In this document: in pieces, positions 1 to 5,001 of the stretch
Layout of the letters: each line of letters starts with the position of its first letter
Numbering within the stretch: position 1 is the first letter of the stretch
Origin: Actinomycetes bacterium
GTDB taxonomy: Bacteria > Actinomycetota > Humimicrobiia > Humimicrobiales > Humimicrobiaceae
NCBI GenBank assembly: GCA_030609215.1
Contig: JAUWCR010000109.1
Location: 1-5,398 of the forward strand
Length of the DNA stretch: 5,398 nt
Reading direction: 5' to 3'
The notes under the pieces: model-generated
Seen by the model: only the letters and a program-made list of their open reading frames with translations
Database searches by the model: none
Told to the model about the DNA's origin: nothing
Program-made: the position numbers and the translations under genes

Positions 1-776
1 TCATCAATTTCAATATCATTATCATCTCTTACCATCTTTTCAAGTGCTATGGCAGCATTTCTATCAGAACCATAAAAAATACCGATTTCATTTTTATAAG
101 TAGAGGAAGCTGCCTTTTTTGCTTGTTTGTAGAGTTCGATAGTAGCATTTCTTTTACTTCTGGTAAATTTTTTAAGCTTTATCTTTCCATTTTTATCTAT
201 GGTAACAATAGGTTTAAATCTTATTGCTGAGCTTAAAAATTTTCCTAAAAAAGGCGCCCTTCCTCCTTTAAACAGATGCTCAAAGTTTTCAATTGCCCCA
301 AAAAATTTACTTTTCTCTATTAGAATATCTATTAAATGGTCCATTTTTTCCTCACTAACTCCACTTTTTACAGCCTTTGCCACTTCTAGCACAATAAGAC
401 CAAGGCTTATTGTGACATTTTTGGAATCAATAACCTTGATCTGGGTATCAGGAAAGAACTTTTTAGCTTGATTTGCACAATTTACAGTACCTGAAAGTCT
501 TGAGCTAAGATGAATAGAGTAAATTGTGGTTTTTTTCTCTTTATTTATTATATTATTGTAAAGATTAACAAAATCTACAGTAGAAGGAGTGGAGGTCATT
601 ACTTTTATTCCAGCCTCTAATTTTTCATAAACTTCTTTGTTGGTTATTTCCTTTCCCTCTTTATATAACTTTCCTCCATAGCCAACATACAAAGGTATGA
701 TAGTAATGTTGTTATTCCTGGCCAATGATACAAGTATATCAGCAGTGGTATCTGTAACTATTGCAATATTATCCAT
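1..776 (-). CDS. degV: DegV family fatty-acid-binding protein (3' end outside window)
   Basis: DegV proteins bind one fatty acid; in Gram-positives, FakB members present it to the kinase FakA for phosphorylation and entry into phospholipid synthesis. The 258 visible residues are uninterrupted. They begin with the family N-terminus (VTDTTADI, residues 7-14; NITIIPLYV, 23-31), then TSTPST at 61-66, SSRLSGT at 91-97 with its lipid-head-group Ser/Thr residues, and LFKGGRAP at 168-175 leading to the second domain with KPIVTID at 188-194. The family is about 280 residues long, so only some 20-30 residues, including the usual C-terminal HTGPG-type motif, are missing beyond base 1. The ATG at 774-776 is preceded by AAAGGA (bases 784-789 read in reverse) with a 7-base gap, a convincing start. 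The gene diverges from the radical SAM gene, with a duplicated regulatory cassette between them. A decayed relative lies at 2267-2363. No fakA is visible, so the FakB role is inferred from the family. Confidence 0.95.
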   Translation of the reverse strand, partial: MDNIAIVTDTTADILVSLARNNNITIIPLYVGYGGKLYKEGKEITNKEVYEKLEAGIKVMTSTPSTVDFVNLYNNIINKEKKTTIYSIHLSSRLSGTVNCANQAKKFFPDTQIKVIDSKNVTISLGLIVLEVAKAVKSGVSEEKMDHLIDILIEKSKFFGAIENFEHLFKGGRAPFLGKFLSSAIRFKPIVTIDKNGKIKLKKFTRSKRNATIELYKQAKKAASSTYKNEIGIFYGSDRNAAIALEKMVRDDNDIEID

Positions 777-814
777 AGTTTAGTCCTTTCTGTTCTATTA
801 AAAAAATTTTAATT

Positions 815-838
815 ACTTGACTTATCTTTAAGTCAAGT
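815..838. promoter_or_regulatory. Perfect palindrome over the -35 region, left copy
   Basis: Arms ACTTGACTTA and TAAGTCAAGT are exact reverse complements of 10 bp separated by TCTT. The palindrome is unchanged in the right copy. It contains TTGACT on both strands, so it could be an operator overlapping the -35 box and also supply a -35 box to each divergent gene. The leftward -10 candidates (ATTAAA at 17 bp spacing, TTAAAA at 18) are weak. No T-run follows, so it is not a typical terminator. The binding protein is unknown. Confidence 0.6.
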
Positions 839-845
839 ATATCAT
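817..845 (+). promoter_or_regulatory. Sigma-A-type promoter for the radical SAM gene
   Basis: TTGACT (817-822), a 17-bp spacer and TATCAT (840-845) make a near-consensus promoter, with predicted transcription start about 852 and a leader of about 87 bases before the ATG at 939. The right copy keeps the same boxes and spacing, with TATTAT as its -10, which supports the call. Confidence 0.75.
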
Positions 846-854
846 TACAAAAAA

Positions 855-878
855 TCTACCAATCGGTAAGTAAGTGAA
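855..878. promoter_or_regulatory. TetR-operator-like site, left copy
   Basis: The core TACCAATCGGT followed by AGTAAGT lies about 10 bp after the -10 box, over the predicted initial transcribed region. It is an imperfect inverted repeat (TAC at one end, GT-AA at the other) of about 24 bp, the usual size for TetR-family operators. The same element precedes tetR at 4946-4969. A repressor bound here would block initiation or escape. The assignment to this TetR rests on the shared site and is inferred. Confidence 0.6.
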
Positions 879-938
879 CATTTTAGCATACAATAATAAA
901 AATTAAAACTGCGAAAGCAGCATATTAGGCGCTCAAAA

Positions 939-2269
939 ATGACATTAAAAGAAAGAGTAAAGTTGTACACAACGAAGACAGCCATCAAGGGTGCACTTAA
1001 AGTACTTCCAAAGATATCTGATGAGAAATGGCTTTCAATAATCAAGGGTAGGGTGTACAGACTTAAAAAGAGAGAAGAAAGAGATTTTTTAGAAAATTTG
1101 CTTGTAAATTTGAAAGGAGCAGCTTCTAGGGTGTCTCCACAGGTTAGAGAAAAAGTAGTAATGAATCTGATTAATAACGCAATGATACAGGGGCAGCCTA
1201 AAAGACTTGCATTTACGAGAAAGTATGGTATTAGTCCCCCGAATCTTCTGGTAATAAGTCCAACTATGAGATGCAACCTAAAATGCTATGGCTGTTATGC
1301 ATGGCAGTATTCCAGGAAGGATGATCTTCCATATGATGTTTGTAACAGGGTAATAGATGAAGCAAATGATATAGGAATTTACTTTTTTGTTATAACCGGC
1401 GGGGAACCATTTTGCTGGGGTAACTTCTATGACTTCCTTGAAAGACATAATGATTCATTCTTTCAGGTTTATACAAATGGTCAGTTAATAGATGATAGGG
1501 TTGCAAAAAGACTGGCAGAACTTGGAAATGCGGTTCCATGTATTAGCGTAGAAGGGTTTGAAAAGGAAACCGATGAGAGAAGAGGCAAAGGTGCTTGGGC
1601 AAGAATTATGAAATCAATGGATGCACTGAATGATAATGGAGTACTCTTTGGATTTTCGGTAACTGCACCAGAGACAATAATGAATTAGTAGTAAGTGATG
1701 AATTTATAGATTTATTTACCAGTAAGGGAGCATTTGTTGGATGGTACTTTAATTATATCCCTATAGGCAAAGAACCTGACATGGAGCTGATGCCAACTCC
1801 AGAGCAAAGAGACTACAGGAGGAAAAGAATTTTAGAAATAAGAAAGAGTAAGAAATTAATAGTAGCTGATTTCTGGAATGATGGCCCCCTTGTAAATGGA
1901 TGTATGGCAGGAGGTAAAAACTATTTGCATGTTAATGTAAATGGAGATGTTGAGCCTTGCGTTTTTGTTCACTTTGCTGCTGATAATATTAAAGAGAAGA
2001 GCCTTACCGATATTCTGACTTCTGATTTCTTTATGGGATTCAGAAAGAAACAGCCTTATACAGAAAATCACCTCAGACCGTGCTGTATAATAGATAATCC
2101 CTATGTTTTAAGAAATATAGTTGCTGAAACCGGCACTTATCCTACCCATGATGGAGCAGAATCAATAGTGGGCTGTCTTGCAAGACCATTGGATGAATAT
2201 GCATCTAATTACAAAAAAATTGCTGATAAGGCATGGGAAGAAGACTATGTTCCAAAAGAAGCAGTATAA
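939..2269 (+). pseudogene. Radical SAM protein with SPASM-like C-terminus, frameshifted
   Basis: Radical SAM enzymes use a [4Fe-4S] cluster to cleave S-adenosylmethionine and start radical chemistry. Residues 112-119 (CNLKCYGC) are the CX3CX2C cluster motif, and GGEP at 154-157 is the SAM-contacting motif. After residue 243 (SVTA) the frame shifts and stops at 1686-1688 after 249 codons. The rest continues without interruption in another frame from base 1670 (RDNNELVVSDEFIDLF...) to the TAA at 2267-2269. One missing base near 1668 explains everything; restoring it gives 443 residues. The C-terminal part has cysteines at corrected positions 322, 341, 382, 383 and 413, with GCMAGG and GDVEPC resembling SPASM auxiliary-cluster domains. 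Residues 1-100 are a charged helical extension. The ATG at 939 has only a weak AGG upstream. The substrate cannot be told; the promoter is shared with tetR. This is either a true pseudogene or a sequence error. Domain call strong, inactivation uncertain. Confidence 0.85.
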
Positions 2270-2363
2270 TTTTTCCCTATATCTAATATAAAAAGGGATC
2301 ATAGTTATATTGTTTTCTCTGATTAATTCCTCAAGGAATATCTGCTGTAGTGTCTGTTACCTT
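2267..2363 (-). pseudogene. Remnant of a second degV, N-terminal part only
   Basis: Read leftward, bases 2363-2337 give KVTDTTADIP. After a one-base frame change, about 2335-2267 give EELIRENNITMIPFYIRYREKI. Together these match the DegV N-terminus seen at 776 (IVTDTTADI..., NNNITIIPLYVGYGGKL) in order and spacing. The DNA also matches: 2338-2374 resembles 737-770 over most of its length. There is no start codon in a useful place, an in-frame stop where the frame breaks, and the similarity runs out at the stop codon of the radical SAM gene. It is a decayed fragment, too short to function. Confidence is good because two separate blocks match; the outer limits are approximate. Confidence 0.75.
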
Positions 2364-2415
2364 TGGTAATACGGGTCACTAATTGTTCTTATCTAATTAT
2401 TGATAAAAAACATTT

Positions 2416-2475
2416 AAGCCCTAGCAAATACTGAAAGTAGATTTAGGTTGTGAAATCAGGGCTGCTTAGAACCTA
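2416..2475 (+). promoter_or_regulatory. Possible structured RNA element upstream of yidC
   Basis: Several complementary segments overlap. AGCCCT (2417-2422) pairs with AGGGCT (2458-2463). TACT/AGTA closes a GAA loop inside it (2429-2439), extended by CCTA/TAGG (2420-2423 with 2444-2447). TAGGTT (2444-2449) can pair instead with AACCTA (2470-2475). The pairings compete, as in switching leaders. I recognise no riboswitch consensus, and the YidC promoter proposed at 2482-2510 would start downstream of it, so it may belong to an upstream transcript. The rest of the gene-free stretch 2364-2596 shows nothing else I can name. Confidence 0.25.
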
Positions 2476-2481
2476 GAGCTA

Positions 2482-2510
2482 TTGAGATTACATTTTATGA
2501 AGAATATAGC
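2482..2510 (+). promoter_or_regulatory. Possible promoter for yidC
   Basis: TTGAGA (2482-2487), 17 bp, then TATAGC (2505-2510): five of six and four of six consensus bases with ideal spacing. Transcription would start near 2517, giving a leader of about 80 bases. It is plausible because the upstream gene ends over 300 bases before yidC, but a chance match in AT-rich DNA is possible. Confidence 0.4.
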
Positions 2511-2579
2511 GAAAAGTTTTTTAAAAAATTAGTTTAACCCTTTTAATAGGGGAGGATATTATCCAGTAAAACAATAATT

Positions 2580-2585
2580 AAGGAG
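2580..2585 (+). promoter_or_regulatory. Shine-Dalgarno fixing the TTG start of yidC
   Basis: AAGGAG ends 11 bases before the TTG at 2597. The first ATG in the same frame (2609) would be 23 bases away, too far, so the TTG is the better start. Confidence 0.65.
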
Positions 2586-2596
2586 ACTATAAAGCT

Positions 2597-3370
2597 TTGA
2601 GTCAAATAATGGAACAATTAATGCAATTATTGAAGCCTATTCAAAATGTCTTGGAATACGTAGTAGTGTTTCTATATGAAAATGTTACTACAAACTATGG
2701 TTTGGTAATAATACTTCTCACTATTATAGTAAGAATAATTTTAACCCCTCTCACCATAAGCCAGACCAGATCTATGGCTAAAATGCAGAAGCTACAGCCA
2801 CAGTTAAAAGAAATACAGAAAAAATGCAAAGATGATAAACAAAAATTACAGCAGGAAACTATGGAATTTTACAAGAAAAATAATGTAAACCCCCTAGCAG
2901 GGTGCTTGCCCCTGATCTTGCAAATGCCTGTATTTTTTGCCTTATTTCAAGTATTAAGAGAACCTTCTCAAAGGGTTTTGGAGGTTGTAGGTGATAACTT
3001 TAATTTTTTATGGATGAATTTAAATGAGCGAGATCCTTACTATATATTAGTGATAGTGATGGTGGCAACTATGTTTTTGTCCACAAAAATGACTACAACT
3101 GATCCTAAGCAATCAAAGATTATGTATGTCATGCCTTTGGTTTTTGGTTTTATATCCTGGCAATTCCCTTCCGGAATACTGGTATATTGGGTAACGACAA
3201 ATATATGGTCTATAGGTCAGCAGTGGATTGTAAATAAAATAATTTCAAAGCAGAAAGTAGAAGAAGAATTAAAACAAAAAAAGGAAAGGCTAGCAAAAAA
3301 AGATGAAATCAGTGAAGAAGAATTAAAAAAAATTCTTAAGAAAAAAAAGAAGAGGAAAAAGAGAAAGTAA
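2597..3370 (+). CDS. yidC: Membrane protein insertase YidC (Oxa1/SpoIIIJ type)
   Basis: YidC inserts and folds membrane proteins in the cytoplasmic membrane, alone or with SecYEG. The 257-residue product is the short Oxa1-like form lacking the large periplasmic domain of Gram-negative YidC, and no lipoprotein Cys box is visible. A first long membrane segment (about 34-52) carries Arg46, matching the groove arginine of the family, followed by a charged cytoplasmic hairpin (60-95). The signature NPLAGCLPLILQMPVFFALF spans 98-117. Further hydrophobic segments lie at about 148-163 and 176-205, including QFPSGILVYWVTTN. The tail from 218 is highly charged and ends in a Lys/Arg run (246-257), typical of ribosome-contacting tails. 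Translation starts at TTG with AAGGAG upstream. In many genomes yidC is followed by jag; here only a jag-like fragment follows. The frame is intact. Confidence 0.97.
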   Translation: MSQIMEQLMQLLKPIQNVLEYVVVFLYENVTTNYGLVIILLTIIVRIILTPLTISQTRSMAKMQKLQPQLKEIQKKCKDDKQKLQQETMEFYKKNNVNPLAGCLPLILQMPVFFALFQVLREPSQRVLEVVGDNFNFLWMNLNERDPYYILVIVMVATMFLSTKMTTTDPKQSKIMYVMPLVFGFISWQFPSGILVYWVTTNIWSIGQQWIVNKIISKQKVEEELKQKKERLAKKDEISEEELKKILKKKKKRKKRK

Positions 3371-3400
3371 AAATAGCTTTTGTGATATGTAACTAAAAAA

Positions 3401-3508
3401 GTGGCTAAGAGTAATAGTACAGGAGACATTATTAAGACAAGTGTTGAATCTTTGGAAGAAGCGAAAAAAAATTTTTATTTTTATTATTATTTTATTTTAA
3501 AAATTTAA
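3401..3508 (+). pseudogene. Possible jag (KhpB) remnant, N-terminal codons only
   Basis: A GTG-started frame of 35 codons begins 30 bases after yidC. Its first 23 residues (MAKSNSTGDIIKTSVESLEEAKK) resemble the start of Jag proteins, where a short strand precedes a V-E-S/T-x-E-E-A helix (Jag_N). After that the frame runs into an AT-only tract coding NFYFYYYFILKI and stops. The KH and R3H RNA-binding domains are absent, since DUF948 starts ten bases later. Jag is the expected neighbour of yidC, which strengthens the reading. No clear Shine-Dalgarno precedes the GTG. The match is short, so a chance frame remains possible. Confidence 0.4.
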
Positions 3509-3517
3509 TGGGCAATT

Positions 3518-3859
3518 ATGACATTATTAGAAGCAGCAGGCTTAGTAGCAATTATTTTTATTTTCGGCTTTGCAGTAGCAGGAATAATTGTTGCGATCTC
3601 TTTGTTCAGATTACTTAATAGAGTAAAAATTTTAGCAGAGATTCTAAATGATAGTTTAATTCCTATTATAGAGAAATTGAACACTACAGTAACTAACCTA
3701 GATGCTGAGATTAGCTCAATTAGCGATTTAACACAGAGTATGAGTTCAATAGTAAAACAGTTAGAAAAAATAGTAAGGCTTGCCCAAATATTGGTTACAA
3801 GTCCAATAGTTAAACTAATAAGTACTTCAGTCGGTTTGGTTAATAATCTGAAAAAATAA
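3518..3859 (+). CDS. DUF948-like membrane-anchored coiled-coil protein
   Basis: A 113-residue protein with one N-terminal membrane helix (about residues 5-31, rich in Ala, Ile, Val and Phe) followed by a helical region (32-90) with regularly spaced Leu, Ile and Val (LNTTVTNLDAEISSISDL), then a short hydrophobic C-terminus. This is the arrangement of DUF948 proteins, small membrane proteins of unknown function in Gram-positive bacteria. The helix would sit in the membrane with the coil probably in the cytoplasm. The ATG at 3518 has no strong Shine-Dalgarno, but the membrane helix starts right after it and no better start exists. It lies ten bases after the jag-like fragment and before an orphan gene start. 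The reverse-strand frame here is a shadow. The family call rests on architecture, not a catalytic motif. Confidence 0.75.
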   Translation: MTLLEAAGLVAIIFIFGFAVAGIIVAISLFRLLNRVKILAEILNDSLIPIIEKLNTTVTNLDAEISSISDLTQSMSSIVKQLEKIVRLAQILVTSPIVKLISTSVGLVNNLKK

Positions 3860-3860
3860 G

Positions 3861-3895
3861 AAGGAGAAAAAATACTAATGGTCAAGTATCCCTGA
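3861..3895 (+). other. Orphan translation start: good SD and ATG, five codons
   Basis: AAGGAG (3861-3866) lies 11 bases before ATG (3878), which reads MVKYP and then TGA (3893-3895). A strong ribosome-binding site just after DUF948 suggests a third gene once began here. A YtxH-like small membrane protein is a common companion of DUF948, but nothing remaining identifies it. The 41 bases before the tatA stop hold no clear terminator. Confidence 0.3.
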
Positions 3896-3936
3896 CTAAA
3901 TGTTAGACCAGATTAAATATATAGCTTGCCCAGAAC

Positions 3937-4139
3937 TTATTTACTGTTATCACTTTTTACAGTTTTTTCTACATCCTTTGTTTCTTTTACTACTTCATTT
4001 TTAGCTTCTTTAGTGCCTTCTTTAAAGTTAACTATAGCCTGCCTAGTGATTTACCAACCTCTGGTAAGTTTTTAACACCAAAAATAAGAAATGCTATGAA
4101 TAAAATTATTATAAGTTCTTGCCATCCTAAACCAAACAT
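3937..4139 (-). pseudogene. tatA: Sec-independent translocase subunit TatA/E, frameshifted
   Basis: TatA oligomers form the membrane passage through which the Tat system exports folded proteins. The first 34 codons read MFGLGWQELIIILFIAFLIF, then the FG hinge (20-21) and VKNLPEVGKSLGR, the start of the amphipathic helix. The frame then hits a stop at 4032-4034. In the neighbouring frame the protein continues as AIVNFKEGTKEAKNEVV and on to the TAA at 3937-3939. One missing base near 4038 explains the break; restoring it gives a normal 67-residue TatA with a charged tail. A GAGG lies about 12 bases before the ATG, a long gap. It starts 29 bases after the glycosyltransferase stop on the same strand, so the two are probably co-transcribed. 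No tatC is seen here. If the break is real, the 35-residue product keeps the membrane helix but loses most of the amphipathic helix. Confidence 0.85.
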
Positions 4140-4168
4140 AATAACTAGTCTACCTCTTTATTAATAAT

Positions 4169-4876
4169 TTATCTTACATCCACCATATCAACAAATATCA
4201 TTTTCTTAAAGAATAATAGACCAATTGAACTAATTAAACCCCTTATACAATACCTAAAACCTTCAATTCCTTTAAAATGTCTACTTGATGTAACAACCGG
4301 GTTATCCCATAAAAATATAGTTGCTCCTTCTTTCTTTACTCTAAGAAATAATTCAGTTTCAAAATTAAAATTAATATCTTCTCTTACTCCACCTATTTTG
4401 AAATAGATATCTTTTCTTATTGCAAAGTTAGGTCCAGATATATCCTTTAAAATGGCACCTCCAATACAATTCATAAAAAATCCAGCTAAATAAGATAAAA
4501 AGTTTCTTGGTATTAACATTAATCTTCCACCAGCTATTACAACATTAGGATTATTTTCAAAAGCCTTATAAATGCTTGAAAGCCAGTCAGGAGGAACTAT
4601 AGTGTCAGCATCTGTTGTTGCAATTATTTTACCCTTTGCTTCTAAAAATCCTTTTTTTGTAGCAAAAACAACTCCTTTTTTGGGTTCATAGATTAATTTA
4701 ACATTAAAATCTTTTACTATTTGTGCTGTATTGTCTGTGGATCCGTTATCTACAACTATTATCTCGTAATTTTCTCTGTTAAAATCCTGTTTTTCTAAAC
4801 TTGATAAACATAAACCTATTAGTTTTCCTTCGTTATATGCAGGAACAATTATTGAAATTAAAATTTCTCTTTTCAT
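4169..4876 (-). CDS. Family 2 glycosyltransferase, GT-A fold
   Basis: The 235-residue protein has the GT2 layout: the nucleotide-binding start ISIIVPAYNE (residues 7-16), VVDNGSTDNT (41-50) with the uracil-contacting Asp43, and TTDADTIVPPDW (87-98) holding the DXD metal site at Asp89/Asp91. An acceptor-side region follows (GPNFAIRKDIYFKIGG, 148-163), with FETELFLR (172-179), where the catalytic acid is probably Glu173 or Glu175. SSRHFKG (197-203) sits where many GT2 enzymes have their C-terminal basic motif. A hydrophobic stretch at 127-143 and a C-terminal one at 212-229 suggest membrane association. It probably transfers a sugar from a nucleotide sugar to a lipid or polysaccharide acceptor; the sugar is unknown. 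The ATG at 4874-4876 has no Shine-Dalgarno but must be right because the first strand begins at residue 5. It is divergent from tetR across the cassette and 29 bases ahead of tatA. Confidence 0.93.
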   Translation of the reverse strand: MKREILISIIVPAYNEGKLIGLCLSSLEKQDFNRENYEIIVVDNGSTDNTAQIVKDFNVKLIYEPKKGVVFATKKGFLEAKGKIIATTDADTIVPPDWLSSIYKAFENNPNVVIAGGRLMLIPRNFLSYLAGFFMNCIGGAILKDISGPNFAIRKDIYFKIGGVREDINFNFETELFLRVKKEGATIFLWDNPVVTSSRHFKGIEGFRYCIRGLISSIGLLFFKKMIFVDMVDVR

Positions 4877-4905
4877 AAATTAAAATATATAGTTTTTTAT
4901 AAATT

Positions 4906-4929
4906 ACTTGACTTATCTTTAAGTCAAGT
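4906..4929. promoter_or_regulatory. Perfect palindrome over the -35 region, right copy
   Basis: Identical to 815-838: 10-bp arms ACTTGACTTA and TAAGTCAAGT around TCTT. Leftward, toward the glycosyltransferase, its TTGACT is followed at 18 bp by TTTATA, a weak -10. Confidence 0.6.
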
Positions 4930-4936
4930 ATATTAT
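4908..4936 (+). promoter_or_regulatory. Sigma-A-type promoter for tetR
   Basis: TTGACT (4908-4913), 17 bp, TATTAT (4931-4936): both boxes are five of six consensus. The predicted start is near 4943, leaving a leader of about 60 bases. Confidence 0.8.
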
Positions 4937-4945
4937 TACACGTAG

Positions 4946-4969
4946 TTTACCAATCGGTTAGTAAGTAAA
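4946..4969. promoter_or_regulatory. TetR-operator-like site, right copy
   Basis: The 24-bp element begins TTTAC and ends GTAAA, exact inverted ends, around CAATCGGTTAGTAA. It starts about three bases after the predicted transcription start of tetR. The position is typical of autorepression by TetR-family proteins. Its core is shared with 855-878. Confidence 0.65.
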
Positions 4970-5001
4970 TATTTTAACATATAATAACACAAATTAAAAT
5001 T

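Larger units (their letters stand above)
811..919 (+). repeat. Left copy of duplicated promoter/operator cassette
   Basis: Bases 811-919 align without gaps to 4902-5010, a constant offset of 4091. I count 92 of 109 matches by hand (about 84%). The first 35 bases differ at one position. The next conserved block is the TetR-operator-like core, and the rest drifts more. Similarity ends abruptly on the left at 811. On the right it fades just past the position matching the tetR start codon, where ATG reads GCG here (911-913). The copy lies between divergent degV and the radical SAM gene. Confidence 0.9.

Noticed and set aside
199..471. 90-codon open frame on the plus strand
   Set aside because: It is antisense to conserved degV sequence, including the GGRAP region.
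845..1276. 143-codon open frame on the minus strand
   Set aside because: It lies opposite the radical SAM N-terminal region and its conserved cluster motif; composition is that of an antisense shadow, with no recognisable domain.
1856..2071. 71-codon open frame on the minus strand
   Set aside because: It lies opposite the SPASM-like part of the radical SAM gene, whose cysteines and glycines are clearly the coding strand.
2497..2532. Short frame MKNIAKSFLKN upstream of yidC, considered as a yidD or rnpA relic
   Set aside because: Eleven codons with no family motif and no Shine-Dalgarno; it also overlaps the possible -10 region of yidC.
2549..2555. GGGGAGG resembling a strong Shine-Dalgarno
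   Set aside because: No ATG, GTG or TTG follows at a usable distance in an open frame; the yidC start is served by AAGGAG at 2580-2585.
3217..3429. 70-codon minus-strand frame rich in Phe and Ser
   Set aside because: It is the reverse of the Lys-rich yidC tail; the poly-Phe is a by-product of A-rich codons.
3468..3506. AT-only tract with an AAATTTTTA / TAAAAATTT inverted repeat, considered as a terminator
   Set aside because: The stem has no G or C and a loop of about 20 bases, too weak for an intrinsic terminator.
3505..3885. 126-codon minus-strand frame overlapping DUF948
   Set aside because: The plus-strand frame has a proper membrane helix plus coil; this one shows no domain and covers the same bases.
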